A stretch of 64,000 nucleotides of DNA, from the NCBI GenBank assembly GCA_032139905.1, contig JAQJDB010000007.1, positions 744,001 to 808,000 of the forward strand. The letters run 5' to 3'. Positions 1 through 9,962 of the stretch are shown piece after piece. Source of the DNA: Nitrospira sp. MA-1 (lineage in GTDB: Bacteria; Nitrospirota; Nitrospiria; Nitrospirales; UBA8639). Below the pieces are notes generated by a model, which did no database searches, was not told where the DNA came from, and saw only the letters and a list, made by a program, of their open reading frames with translations. Position numbers and translations under genes: made by a program. Each line of letters begins with the position of its first letter. Position 1 is the first letter of the stretch.

Positions 1-2
1 AC

Positions 3-2924
3 GGCGGAGCCGCGTTTGCCATTCAGGAGCGCCGCGCCGCCAAGGTTGGCGAATCGGCACCGCCGGTGGAGGTCCCAGAGCGGCTGGAGGCGGCGCTCGA
101 GAAGCTGAACAGCACTGCAGAGAGCCTGGCACGGAGGCGGCGGGAACTTGCGGCCGAGCGCCAGCAGCTCTACGGCGCCTGGTGCCTCTGGGCGAATGAC
201 TACCTCGACCGGGAGGGTCCCGAGCCGGCAGAGAATACACCGCTTACCGATCGAAAGGTCGCTCTCGAGCAGGCCGTCGAGAAGTCAGTGAGGGACCTGA
301 CGAATCTCGAGAATGACCTCAAACTATCGAAAACCGCGCTCGACAAGCTGCTTGCCGACGGCTGTCCGGACCTCGAAGTGGCCGACGCCACCTTCGTTCC
401 GTTCTACCAGCCGAATGAGCCGACGGTGGTGATCTCGGGCGACGGCCTGGGTCGGGCATCCCGTTTCCAGGCCAACGCGAAAGACGAAGCACTCCCGTGC
501 CGGCTGCCGGAGGCGCTTGTCGACTCGCTGCTCATCGACATACCCAACGGCCGAAAGGGAAACGTCGTGCGCGCGCGCCAACTGTTTGTCCTCAAGCGCG
601 ATGTGCCCATCGGCTCCGCCTTTGGAGAACTGATCGACAGTCTTCTCCGCGAAGCGATGCTGCTCGAGACGGTGAATGTCGAGCGCATCGGGCGCAAGGC
701 GTACGAGATGGCAGGGCTCAAGAGTACACCGAGACTCGAGGAGCTGCTTGAGGACATCAGGGCGTTCGTGGAGCGCGCATTGCGACGGCCCTCGCTTCCG
801 CGCGAGTCGCAGTACACGAGGCTGGCGGAATACGCCGCCGCTCCAGGACCGGCCAGCCAGAGTGTCTGGACTCGCAATCCGTGGTTGCCGTTCCAACTAC
901 AGTGGGAGGTCGAATGGGAGTCGGAATACAAGCCCGTCAATTGGAGTCCGACCAAGAACTGGGAGCTCAGTCAAGAGTCCGGCGACCTGGTTCACCGTAG
1001 GGGTGCCACCAACGGCGGCGGGTCGCAAGCGTCGCGGGAGCTGTCCAGCTTCAGTGGCTGGACGATCTTGAACCCGGACTCTACGCACCTCCTACGCCGA
1101 AGTCTCCAGGAGAGCGGATCGGAAAGCCGCGATTCGGCCGATATGAAGGCGTTCATCGCTCGCCTCGCTAGCCCGTCGGTTCTATCGCAGACTCTGGGCG
1201 GCTTCAATGAGGCGTTGCTACAGCTCGATACCGCGGTGCAGCTCCCGCCGGTGAGCCCGGCATTCCTTGTTTCCGGCGAGGGTGAGCCTGAAGACCCCGT
1301 CGGCCAGCTCGTGGCGACGGCCCAGTTGCTCTCCCCCGACACAGGCAAGTCTCTCTTCCCGGTCCGCTCCGGAACCCTCCGTCTTAAGAATCTCTGGATC
1401 GTCGATGCCTTCGGCCAGACCCTGAAGTTAAAACCGGAAGACCTGAATCGTCCCAAGCGCCCGGTGCGCCTGCTGCCAGCCGATGGCGCCCCGGAGAAAC
1501 TGGCGTTGCCGCCGCGCCTCAGCCAACCGGCTCGATTGCGCTTCGTCTGGGAACCGGCCTTGCCGACCGCCGTGGATGCTGCAGCCGCGAGCCCGATCCA
1601 TGGCTGGCTGGTCCCGAACCGCCTCGACAGGAGTTTCCTTGTCTATAACGCCGCAGGGAAAGTCCTCGGCGCCATCCAGAAGACCCTGCGCGTCAATGCA
1701 GTGGCGACCGGTGGGGCACCCGATCGAGGCAGCAAGGCATTCTTCTGGGTGCCGGTACCCAACGACAGTTCGCCGGACTCATTGAGCTTCTACCAGGATT
1801 TGGCGTCCGACGATTCGTCTGTGTGGGAGTCGAAGCGGCCGGACTCCCTGAGCGAAGAGGACGCGACCCTCGCCGCGTTCGTCGATTATCTCCTCGCGCT
1901 CGAGATCAACCCCGGGAACGAGTTCCATGCTCTGGTGGAGCGCCTGCTCGGAAGCAAGAACACGGCAAATCCGCAGGACGACCCTCTGTTGTCGATCCTC
2001 GTCGGTCGTGCGCTCGCTCTCGTCACCGCATCGCTTTCGATCGAGCTCGCCGAGAAGACGGCTGTGGACTGGGACAAGTCGGCCGCGGTCGCGGACTCCT
2101 ACACGAAGATTCCGTTTCCACTTCGCCTCGGGGACGCAGGCGACCCTCACGACGGCCTCATCGGAGTACTTGGTGGCGACGCTGGAGCAAAGGTGTTCTA
2201 TCCGGCGGCCGGGGCATGGGCATCGACAGGCGGTCACAGCGACAAGGGGGCCATCGAGTACGAGCACGATTGGACGGTCAACGCCAACTCGGCGACCCGA
2301 ACCAGGGTGACGATGCTGGTCGATCCGCATCGCCCGGTGGTCGCCCGGACCGGAATCCTCCCGGCCAAGCGGGCCGCGCTTCCGGCGCGCGTGGTCTCGA
2401 GCGTCGCCGGGGTCAGGGACGTCTTCTTTGTGACTGCGCCGGTGCTTGGCACAAGCGACATGCCGCGCATGCCGGTCCCCTCGGACGACTACGGGCAGTG
2501 GTCCTGGGCTGTGCGTCCCGAAGTCACCAAGTGGCGGCAGAACCCCGAAATCGGGGCTGCCGACGACCGGGCGAGATTCGGGTCGCTGCCGCAGCAGCTG
2601 AACGAGGGATGGCTGTGTTTGCGCATGAACCCGGTTGTCATCCTGAGTTTCTGGGTGCGCGAGGGAGCGACGAAGGTGCCGCCCAATACCAACATCAGAC
2701 TGGCATGGAAGGTCCAGGGGGCGGACCGCGTGACCCTCGGGCGTCAGGACATCGCAGAGCCCGACAAGGTCTGGGAGGAGGCCAGCTTGGCTCAATCGCC
2801 GGAATGGGAGGGCCCGGTCCGGGTCGCGAAGACAGAGACCTATGTCCTCACCGCCTTCGACAATCGTGGCAATACCAGTAAGAAAACCGTGACCATCACA
2901 GTCGAGAGGGAGGGTGCACAATGA
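3..2924 (+). CDS. Large uncharacterised protein, 5' end probably outside the window
   Basis: Not recognised as a named family. The reading frame is open to the left edge, so the GTG at 66 need not be the start and the gene is probably truncated by the window. From that GTG, residues 1-110 are strongly charged and helical (coiled-coil-like). The middle is rich in Trp, Pro and beta-type sequence, with a stretch near residue 280 (RNPWLPFQLQWEVEW). The last 90 residues look like an Ig-type beta sandwich ending in alternating Thr/Val. The stop overlaps the start of the next gene as ATGA (2921-2924), so the two are translationally coupled. DNA here is visibly richer in G+C than most of the window. 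A surface or secreted structural role is an inference from its neighbours. Confidence 0.8.
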   Translation, partial: GGAAFAIQERRAAKVGESAPPVEVPERLEAALEKLNSTAESLARRRRELAAERQQLYGAWCLWANDYLDREGPEPAENTPLTDRKVALEQAVEKSVRDLTNLENDLKLSKTALDKLLADGCPDLEVADATFVPFYQPNEPTVVISGDGLGRASRFQANAKDEALPCRLPEALVDSLLIDIPNGRKGNVVRARQLFVLKRDVPIGSAFGELIDSLLREAMLLETVNVERIGRKAYEMAGLKSTPRLEELLEDIRAFVERALRRPSLPRESQYTRLAEYAAAPGPASQSVWTRNPWLPFQLQWEVEWESEYKPVNWSPTKNWELSQESGDLVHRRGATNGGGSQASRELSSFSGWTILNPDSTHLLRRSLQESGSESRDSADMKAFIARLASPSVLSQTLGGFNEALLQLDTAVQLPPVSPAFLVSGEGEPEDPVGQLVATAQLLSPDTGKSLFPVRSGTLRLKNLWIVDAFGQTLKLKPEDLNRPKRPVRLLPADGAPEKLALPPRLSQPARLRFVWEPALPTAVDAAAASPIHGWLVPNRLDRSFLVYNAAGKVLGAIQKTLRVNAVATGGAPDRGSKAFFWVPVPNDSSPDSLSFYQDLASDDSSVWESKRPDSLSEEDATLAAFVDYLLALEINPGNEFHALVERLLGSKNTANPQDDPLLSILVGRALALVTASLSIELAEKTAVDWDKSAAVADSYTKIPFPLRLGDAGDPHDGLIGVLGGDAGAKVFYPAAGAWASTGGHSDKGAIEYEHDWTVNANSATRTRVTMLVDPHRPVVARTGILPAKRAALPARVVSSVAGVRDVFFVTAPVLGTSDMPRMPVPSDDYGQWSWAVRPEVTKWRQNPEIGAADDRARFGSLPQQLNEGWLCLRMNPVVILSFWVREGATKVPPNTNIRLAWKVQGADRVTLGRQDIAEPDKVWEEASLAQSPEWEGPVRVAKTETYVLTAFDNRGNTSKKTVTITVEREGAQ

Positions 2925-4585
2925 GCCAAGCGTTCAACGTCTCGGTCGACAAGAAGAAGACCCAAGTCTTCGTCGGATCGGGCGAGAATACGAAGGACAA
3001 CAAAGTGATGATCAAAATCGTCTCCAAAACGGACACGACGACGATCAAGATGCTGGCGGTTAAAGTTGATGTCGGGAACGATGAAAACGCGCTGGTGAGT
3101 GTCGCCACAGATTTGGGGCTCGTCGCCGTCGTGTCACCGGCCGTCGCCGAAGATCCCAGTGAACAGCTTGAGATCTCAGGCAGCGAGCCCGACGAATCCT
3201 CCTATAACTGGAGTATCAAGTACGGAAGGCGAGGTTTCGACGTCGACGCCACGGAAGGCCTCGTCTTGACATTCACCGGGATCGTCTCTGAGACCAATGC
3301 CGGTCTAGCCAAGGTCAAACTGGCTTTCGACCTCACGGGTAATGCTAAGGATTCCGAAGAAGTCGCCATTCAAAAGCAGCAAGACGAGAAGCAATTCGAA
3401 ATCGTGAAGTTCACGGCCACGCCGACCTATCTTTCCGGTAGCGGGAAGGTGACGTTCTCGTGGAGTGTCAATCAGGCCACCAGCGTCGAGCTTCTGCGCG
3501 ATGGACACATGGTCCCGATGCAGACGAAAGATAACTTAACCCAGAACGCCTTCCCGGACTATCCGCCGAAAGATGGTGAAAACAGGTACCTCCTTATCGC
3601 CAAGCGCGCCGGCCATAAGGAGGACATCACGCGGGAGATTATCGTACGGAGGGAGAGGCCGGGCTGGATCTCCCTGGACTACTCCGGTTCGTACGGCGAG
3701 CCGTCGACCTTGTTCGGTGGGCTGATATTCGGAGAAGACACTACTCCCAGCATGGCCGGGATCTTCATCAAGGACGGTCAAGCGCGATTGTATCGCTCCC
3801 AGAGCGGTACAGGTGCCTGGCTTCAGGAGTCATCGTCGGTTCCTCGTGGAATGGAGACCAGCCCCGGTGTCGTGTTCGACAAGAAGCTCTGGCTTCTGGG
3901 TGGCTCGGCAGTGAGCCCAGACCAAGGGTCCGATCGGATTTGGCATTACACACGGGATGAGGGCTGGAAGGAGTGGAATTCAAGGGCGGAACGCTTCTCG
4001 CCGCGAATGGGTCACGCATGTGTCGTGTTTGACAACAAGCTTTGGGTGATGGGCGGATTCGACGAGAATGGGAACGCGCAGAACGATGTGTGGCAGCTCG
4101 CCAAGGGAGATGAGAATTGGCAGGGCCCGACCACCGCTAATTGGCCCGGTAGGTGCATGTTCGGTGCGGCGAGTTCGGACGACCATATCGTCGTTTACGC
4201 CGGCGTGAAGGAGCCGTTCGGAGCGGGGTATAAGGACCTGTGGTCGCGCACGAAAACAGATGAAGCCTGGAAAAAGGAGAAGGAGCCAGATGTGGGCGCC
4301 GAGTACGCGCTGGCATCCGCCGTGGGCAGGTTGGTAGGACAATGGTACTTCGTTGCAACCTATCTCATCGGCAACCTCGAGGAGCTAAAATTTAACGCCT
4401 GGGCCAAAAACCAGGGGAGCTTCACCGCTATGCCCAGGAAACCCCAGCTCGAGACCTACCAGGTAACACCCTATAGCCTGGCGGCAATCGAATTCGGCGA
4501 GCGGATGTTCCTGCGGGCCCTCGGCGATCGCCCGGGAATAACCAAATGCCGACTTCACGTATACATTCCGGAGGTAAGATTATGA
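2921..4585 (+). CDS. Kelch-repeat beta-propeller protein
   Basis: 554 residues. The N-terminal 230 residues look like two beta-sandwich domains; residues 155-240 read like an Ig-type domain (SGSGKVTFSWSVNQATSVEL). From about residue 300 come Kelch-type blades: a hydrophobic strand, a GG pair and a later Trp, for example RMGHACVVFDNKLWVMGGF near residue 362 followed by NDVWQ. No signal peptide is visible, unlike the downstream partner. It starts in an ATGA overlap with the upstream gene and ends in an ATGA overlap with the downstream gene, so the three are coupled. Kelch propellers usually mediate protein or carbohydrate contacts; the ligand is unknown. Confidence 0.82.
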   Translation: MSQAFNVSVDKKKTQVFVGSGENTKDNKVMIKIVSKTDTTTIKMLAVKVDVGNDENALVSVATDLGLVAVVSPAVAEDPSEQLEISGSEPDESSYNWSIKYGRRGFDVDATEGLVLTFTGIVSETNAGLAKVKLAFDLTGNAKDSEEVAIQKQQDEKQFEIVKFTATPTYLSGSGKVTFSWSVNQATSVELLRDGHMVPMQTKDNLTQNAFPDYPPKDGENRYLLIAKRAGHKEDITREIIVRRERPGWISLDYSGSYGEPSTLFGGLIFGEDTTPSMAGIFIKDGQARLYRSQSGTGAWLQESSSVPRGMETSPGVVFDKKLWLLGGSAVSPDQGSDRIWHYTRDEGWKEWNSRAERFSPRMGHACVVFDNKLWVMGGFDENGNAQNDVWQLAKGDENWQGPTTANWPGRCMFGAASSDDHIVVYAGVKEPFGAGYKDLWSRTKTDEAWKKEKEPDVGAEYALASAVGRLVGQWYFVATYLIGNLEELKFNAWAKNQGSFTAMPRKPQLETYQVTPYSLAAIEFGERMFLRALGDRPGITKCRLHVYIPEVRL

Positions 4586-6435
4586 ACAAAATCCATGTAG
4601 CGGCGTTGCTGATTTCCTGTGCGGGGCTTGCTTCCACTGCACAGGCGTCGGGGTCAATCACCACGACTCTGCTCCCGTTCAAGACGGATCCTTCCCTGGA
4701 CCTTGTGATCTCGGCCACCGAGAAACACGTTTCCAGCAACACGGCATGCCTTCACTTCGATCTGGGCCCCGTCGCGCGATCGCACCCCACCAAGATCACG
4801 GGGGCGACTCTCCGGGTCATCGGAACGAGCGATGTCCAGAATACGCAGATAGTGCGAGTGTTCGAAACGAACGAACAATGTACGGGACCGAAAACCGACC
4901 AGGGGTCGATCGCAACCTGGACCATCAGAGCCTCTGGTGAAGAGGCGCGCACAAGCGGCGATGGGCTCGTCGACGTCGTCGCCGAAGCCCTGAAGGAGCG
5001 ACCGAATACGTTGAGTCTGTTCCTGCGGTCGGAGAGCCGGAACTCGAATTGGAACTATGGGTCCATCACCCTGGTCAGCGAAGATTCCGACAGGAAGCCG
5101 CGCCTGATCGTCACCTTCGAGGTCGATGGGGATACCTCGATCGCCTCCGGTGACACGACCGATTGGATCTTCTACTCGGCCGGGAAGCCTCCCGTGGTCG
5201 ACAGGACTCAGATCTTCACGGGGCTTCTGGCCGACTCGGAGCCGCTGATTCACGGTGACGACGTTATCGTCATTGCCGGTGGCAACGTCGAACGCCTGTC
5301 GACGAACGGTGCCCGTCGCTGGCCGGGGGTGACGATATCCAACCCGGGCATGAGGTCGGCGATCGACAGGCAGGGTCGACTGTATAACGTTGGCTCTGAC
5401 CGCCAGATACGCCTGTTCGACCTGGAGAGAAACGGCGAAAAGATTGGCGAGATGCCGTTGGATTTCTTACCCAACGACACCAAGCTCGACAAGGAGCTTA
5501 CCGTTGCCACGGGTGGCAACATCTACTTCGCCACCAGCGGTACACACAGTTACATCTACGGCCTCACGCCCTGGACCGCAAAGGCCGCTCCCAAACAGCT
5601 GCTGCCGATCTGGCGTACGAAAACAACGACCGGTGGCGTCGCAACCAACGTCGTGGTCAGTCCACCGGGCGCGGATTTCATGACCTACACCCTGGCCAAG
5701 GAGGGGTTCTTCGCCCTCGATGCGGCTACCGGCACGAAGTCGGACAACACCAGCGAGTGGAAAGCCGACAGGAACTGGCCGCGCTTAAATCCCGTCGTCT
5801 CGGCGGGGCCTGAGCACGAGTATGCCATCCTCGCTGCCGGCAGTTCGAACGGGATCGTGCGCGCATTTTCCCACGGTGCATGGTACTGGACACAGCATCT
5901 GGCAGTGAGCCAACCGACGATCGACGCAAAGACAAACCCTTCCGATCCCTCAATCGTGGCGATCGCGGGCGGCCGGTTCGTCCGGCTGGACCTCCTGAAC
6001 GGGAACGAGCGATGTCATTCTGACGCTGGTCTCGCGGCGACCTCCAACATCATTCTCGATGGTGAGTCGAATGCCTACTTCTGGAACAACGGCACGTTCT
6101 ACATCTACGGACCCGATTGCAAGCTAATTAAGGAGGAGCCGCTTGGTGACCTCGGGGAGAATCTGACGCTGCGGTTCGCTGCCGACGGCAGCGTGATCAC
6201 GAGGCACGGAACGACCCTCTACGCGCTCCAACGACGGGTCGCAGACCAGACCCTGACCATCGACAACGATCAAATCAAGGACGGCTACGCCTACGTCGGA
6301 AACGCCGTTCGAGTCTCCGCCAACACGACGTTGACTGCTGGTACGAAAACCTTGCTCCGGGGCAAGCAGAGTGTGGGATTTGGCAACGGCTTCCAGGTTG
6401 AGTCGGGGGCAGAGCTCTCGGTCCAGGTCCAATGA
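4582..6435 (+). CDS. Secreted DNRLRE/beta-propeller protein
   Basis: 617 residues from ATG 4582, chosen over the upstream ATG 4546 because GGAGGT (4570-4575) sits just before it and a clean signal peptide follows (MNKIHVAALLISC, cleavage after AQA near residue 22). Residues 30-170 resemble the DNRLRE (disaggregatase-related, CBM-like) domain with a conserved LHFDL strand. Residues 190-540 look like a PQQ/WD-type propeller with repeated Ala-Gly-Gly strands. The last 50 residues form a repetitive beta stack rich in Gly and Thr, as seen at the C-termini of surface proteins. The start overlaps the stop of the Kelch gene. Probable role: secreted or cell-surface binding protein. Confidence 0.82.
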   Translation: MNKIHVAALLISCAGLASTAQASGSITTTLLPFKTDPSLDLVISATEKHVSSNTACLHFDLGPVARSHPTKITGATLRVIGTSDVQNTQIVRVFETNEQCTGPKTDQGSIATWTIRASGEEARTSGDGLVDVVAEALKERPNTLSLFLRSESRNSNWNYGSITLVSEDSDRKPRLIVTFEVDGDTSIASGDTTDWIFYSAGKPPVVDRTQIFTGLLADSEPLIHGDDVIVIAGGNVERLSTNGARRWPGVTISNPGMRSAIDRQGRLYNVGSDRQIRLFDLERNGEKIGEMPLDFLPNDTKLDKELTVATGGNIYFATSGTHSYIYGLTPWTAKAAPKQLLPIWRTKTTTGGVATNVVVSPPGADFMTYTLAKEGFFALDAATGTKSDNTSEWKADRNWPRLNPVVSAGPEHEYAILAAGSSNGIVRAFSHGAWYWTQHLAVSQPTIDAKTNPSDPSIVAIAGGRFVRLDLLNGNERCHSDAGLAATSNIILDGESNAYFWNNGTFYIYGPDCKLIKEEPLGDLGENLTLRFAADGSVITRHGTTLYALQRRVADQTLTIDNDQIKDGYAYVGNAVRVSANTTLTAGTKTLLRGKQSVGFGNGFQVESGAELSVQVQ

Positions 6436-6742
6436 TGCGGAGTTGAGTCTTTAGCGGTCAGGTCATATCCACCTCAAGGGGGCAGAAAAGGGGACGCATG
6501 CCTTAATTTGCAGTTGTGCGTCGGACAGGTAGCCGGTGCCTTCTCGTATTTCCGGAATGAATTCCCCGCATCCGCAACCGGGCGGCCAAGGCAACCATAC
6601 CCCGGCCCGGAGTGGGGCGACAGAGGTATCCCGGAAGCGTGGGTTCGCCGGAAGCGAGTTGCATCGATAGGCGGGCATAAGCAGGAAATAGATTCGAAAC
6701 ATCCTGTAAGAACGAAACCACACCATCCATGGAAGGGGACCT
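6436..6742. other. Intergenic, no gene seen
   Basis: No credible gene. Around 6480-6512 the string AAAAGGGGACGCATGCC resembles the ends of short dispersed elements mobilised by REP-associated transposases, but only one arm is visible here. The right part is leader for the gene at 6743, with GGAAGGGG about 5 bases before its ATG. Confidence 0.5.
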
Positions 6743-7804
6743 ATGACACACCACACAGCAGAGGGCGGTGAGACAGAAAAGGCAAACATGGCGACAGAAG
6801 CCTCGACACTCCACGATGAAATTGAGTTGTTAAGGCAGAGACTGGCCTCGCTCGAGGCCAGCGTGCCGGGCTATGCTCCCAACCAGCCGCATGGCAAGAA
6901 AGGGAAATCCAGAACTACCCGAAACGCCGTTGTTCTTCTGGCAGCAGCTGGCATGCTGGCAGTACTCGCCGGTGCGGGTATGGTCTATAGCGAAGAAGCT
7001 CTGCACGCATTATTTGTCAGCACGAATGGTTACGTCGGCATCGGGACGACGCAGCCAAGTCAAAGGTTAACGTTAGGCTCTGGTAACATTCTGTTGCCAA
7101 ATGCCAATGGTGAGAATGATGGGAATCTTTATTTTGGTGGCACTACAAATGCCGGCCAAAATGGACTCAGGCTATTTGGCGGTCTTGTCAATGGGGCTAT
7201 TCCTGCAGGATTTGTAGATGTCCGAACCACTGATCCAAAGGATGGCTTAAGAATCCGTGTTGATACTGCAAATGGTGGCACCGAAAGAATGCGGGTTACG
7301 GCAGAAGGCAACATCGGCATAGGGACGGATGCACCGAAGGCGAAGCTGGATGTCCAGCAGGATAATCGCATCGGTGCCCATCCGGCTTCTGTCCGGGGGT
7401 TGTATGTAACTGGAGATTTCTCGCCCGACAGCGGCGTGGAGTTTCGCCACAGTAATGGAAGCCAAGGGATTGGGTTTGGATACAATACGATCTACGCAAC
7501 AGGAAACAATGCTAGTCAAGATATAAACTTGAAGCCACGGGGAAACGGCAAGGTGAACATCGCCGGTCAACTCGAAGTCAAAAGCGTAAAAATAGGCAAT
7601 GCCGTCGTTGGAGAAAAGGAACTACTGGCTTTGAAAAAATTGGCTTCGGGAACTCTCATAGTCGATCTGTTTAATACCAAACAAAAAGAGTACCTGTATG
7701 CTGCGGATTATGCGCCCTATGACAAAGATCGACGACGTGTTTTTACCTGGAGGAAGGGAAATCGCATCAATCAGGGCCACTGGCAGTTAAGATTCGCTAG
7801 ATAG
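6743..7804 (+). CDS. Membrane-anchored fibre-like protein with GIGT repeats
   Basis: 353 residues, start supported by GGAAGGGG upstream. Residues 20-45 are heptad-like (LLRQRLASLEASV), residues 60-83 form one transmembrane helix after a Lys/Arg-rich stretch, so the bulk lies outside the cytoplasm. Two VGIGT/IGIGT-P motifs (near residues 97 and 190) are the short beta-strand modules typical of trimeric phage tail fibres and bacterial surface fibres. The C-terminus lacks a recognisable S74 chaperone triad. It follows the propeller operon by 307 bases on the same strand. Probable surface fibre or adhesin; this is inference from motif style. Confidence 0.75.
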   Translation: MTHHTAEGGETEKANMATEASTLHDEIELLRQRLASLEASVPGYAPNQPHGKKGKSRTTRNAVVLLAAAGMLAVLAGAGMVYSEEALHALFVSTNGYVGIGTTQPSQRLTLGSGNILLPNANGENDGNLYFGGTTNAGQNGLRLFGGLVNGAIPAGFVDVRTTDPKDGLRIRVDTANGGTERMRVTAEGNIGIGTDAPKAKLDVQQDNRIGAHPASVRGLYVTGDFSPDSGVEFRHSNGSQGIGFGYNTIYATGNNASQDINLKPRGNGKVNIAGQLEVKSVKIGNAVVGEKELLALKKLASGTLIVDLFNTKQKEYLYAADYAPYDKDRRRVFTWRKGNRINQGHWQLRFAR

Positions 7805-8544
7805 CAATGAAGGGCTGTGCACCGTTGGGACCGGGTCTTGCGATCACACATCGGCTCCGCGTCCACCAAGTTGATCGGTGAGGTACGACGATCAACCAAA
7901 ACGACAGCGCAGTTACCCACTTGGAGGGCACAATCACACAACAATGACTCAGCGATCTTCAAGCAGATCTAGTTTTCATACATTAAAAGATAGCCGAACT
8001 AGAGGCCATGCAGGACAATCCCAAGCCCCCCACCAATTCCGCGTACCGCCGGATTTTTTCAAATGGCCTACTGCTTGGATGGATTCATGAATTGTCGGCA
8101 TTGACGAGAAAGACACGGTGGAGGGGCGAAGGTTTGAGGGCGAGGGCTCTGCCCTCACAGTAGAAAGTGCTACTTTTGCGATCGGGAAGCTGTGACCATG
8201 AAACAAGATCGCCGCACGGGAGTGAGACTGAACCAATAAACTATCCACCGGACAATAAGGAGACACCCATGAACGTACCCATGAACACAAATTTCGAAAC
8301 CAGGTGAGGTGCCGTGGAGTCGTCCGCGCCCGGTTCAAAAAATTAGACTCCGGGGGCGGGGCTCTTCCCTCGACCGGATTTGAATAGACGCTTCTTGCGG
8401 GCAAAATGCGAGCAAGGTCGGTCCGGGCAGCGATGAGTCTCCCGGTGGGTGTGACAATATTCTTATAACCATTGGCAAAGAAATACAGACTGACTATTTC
8501 TCTCTCAACTCATAATAAATACCTCATGGAAAGGGTGGAATATC
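7805..8544. other. Intergenic region, no supported gene
   Basis: About 740 bases with short open frames that lack family resemblance. A well-placed AAGGAGAC precedes a frame of only 12 codons (8269-8307), which may be the stub of a lost gene. Near 7824-7852 a string like GGGTCTTGCGATCACACA resembles a similar one at 63559-63582. The 3' end is the leader of the patatin gene. Confidence 0.5.
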
Positions 8545-9687
8545 ATGGCAGACCAGTACTCAATTGGTTTGGCGGTATCAGGTGGTGGCTACCGGGCAAC
8601 TCTCTATTCCCTTGGAGCGTTTTGGCGGCTCAATGAATTTGGTCTGTTGCCTAAGCTTAAAACCATAACCAGTGTTTCCGGGGGAAGCATCACGACCGGC
8701 TATTTGGCTGTCAACTGGGATAAATTAATATTTGAGGCTTCAGGCATTGCTACGAATTTTGAGGAGGTGGTTGCCAAGCCAATTCAGAAGTTTTGTTCAA
8801 AAAGTCTGGATGTGATGGCGGGTCTATCGGGGCTCTTTTCCTTTAGCGATACGATTGGCGATAAAGTCGCAAAAGCCTATGATAAAGAGTTGTTTCACGG
8901 CGTCAATATTCAAGCTTTGAGTGATCGCTCGCCTGGTTTTCTCTTCTATGGAACCAACTATCAAACAGGGTCCAGTGTCAGAATCGAAAAGTCTGCTCTA
9001 TCCGATTACAAAATTGGTTCATACCCTGACCCCGATATTTCTATGGCCAAGGTCGTTGGAATTTCCAGCGCATTTCCACCCGTGATGTCGCCAGTCACTC
9101 TTGAAACCGATCCGGCCAAATGGGTTCGTACTGATGGTGCAATTCATTTCGATGATATTCATCTTAGAACGAAGTTGGTACTGACCGATGGTGGCCTTTA
9201 CGACAATATGGGCTTAGAGGCCATTTGGAAGGGAAGAGGTTCTTACAGCCATGTGTTGGTTTGTGATGCAGGGGCTCCATTTTCAATATCATCGAAGCTA
9301 AAAACCAATTGGGCCAGTCAGCTCATTCGAATGACCAATGTGATGACCGATCAGCAACGCGCACTGAGAAAGCGAACGCTGCTGTATAATTTCAAGAGGC
9401 TCGATGAACAGGGTAACCATGAAGTCTATGGAGGCACCTATTTCGGGATTACCACCCAGATCGCTAACTACAAGCTGGATGATTCTCTCGTGAGCGACAA
9501 TGAATTAACTAAAAGCTTGCAGAATGTACGTACTCGGTTAAATGCCTTCAATGATGCGGAACAAGGGCACTTAATCAATTGGGGCTATGCGTTGGCGGAC
9601 ACCGCTATCAGAAAACACGTTAATGAATTGATTGAGGGTAGGGTCTATAAAAAGCCATCATGGCCGATTACTGGGTACCCTTTGTAA
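8545..9687 (+). CDS. Patatin-like phospholipase
   Basis: 380 residues, predicted lipid acyl hydrolase with a Ser-Asp dyad. The glycine-rich oxyanion motif GGGYRA lies at residues 13-18. The nucleophile elbow is SVSGG (Ser45), so the first Gly of the usual GxSxG is Ser. The catalytic Asp is in DGG at residue 215. There is no signal peptide or membrane segment, so it is probably cytosolic. Start ATG has AAGGGTGGA upstream. It stands alone, 740 bases after the fibre gene and 275 before pcm. Substrate cannot be told from sequence; such proteins range from lipases to nucleotide-activated membrane-attacking effectors, but no cyclase neighbour is present. Confidence 0.9.
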   Translation: MADQYSIGLAVSGGGYRATLYSLGAFWRLNEFGLLPKLKTITSVSGGSITTGYLAVNWDKLIFEASGIATNFEEVVAKPIQKFCSKSLDVMAGLSGLFSFSDTIGDKVAKAYDKELFHGVNIQALSDRSPGFLFYGTNYQTGSSVRIEKSALSDYKIGSYPDPDISMAKVVGISSAFPPVMSPVTLETDPAKWVRTDGAIHFDDIHLRTKLVLTDGGLYDNMGLEAIWKGRGSYSHVLVCDAGAPFSISSKLKTNWASQLIRMTNVMTDQQRALRKRTLLYNFKRLDEQGNHEVYGGTYFGITTQIANYKLDDSLVSDNELTKSLQNVRTRLNAFNDAEQGHLINWGYALADTAIRKHVNELIEGRVYKKPSWPITGYPL

Positions 9688-9962
9688 AAGACCATTTCAA
9701 TTGGCCGTTTCTCTTACGCAGTTGTAACGCTACAGGAAGGTAGGTCGTCGCCGGTGTAGATGGAGTGAGTTGTGACTGGGAAAAGAGGGTGGCGGTCTTC
9801 CCGTATTCTAGAACGAAGTGCGCCACGCTATCCTTATTCAACAGTGAGCATGACTTTTTTAGTGCGGAAAAACGGCTTGAAAACCTTTGGACCTGTCTGA
9901 CCCTAAGTGCTGGTATTTCGCTCTATTTTTTGATGAGAAAACATATTGGATAATCAGGGCAC

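Noticed and set aside
7878-8090. Open frame of about 70 codons downstream of the fibre gene
   Set aside because: No family resemblance, odd composition and no close ribosome site.
8269-8307. Frame of 12 codons after a good AAGGAGAC site
   Set aside because: Too short to judge; may be the stub of a lost gene.
9765-9953. 62-codon frame before pcm
   Set aside because: No features and no ribosome site; probably leader sequence.
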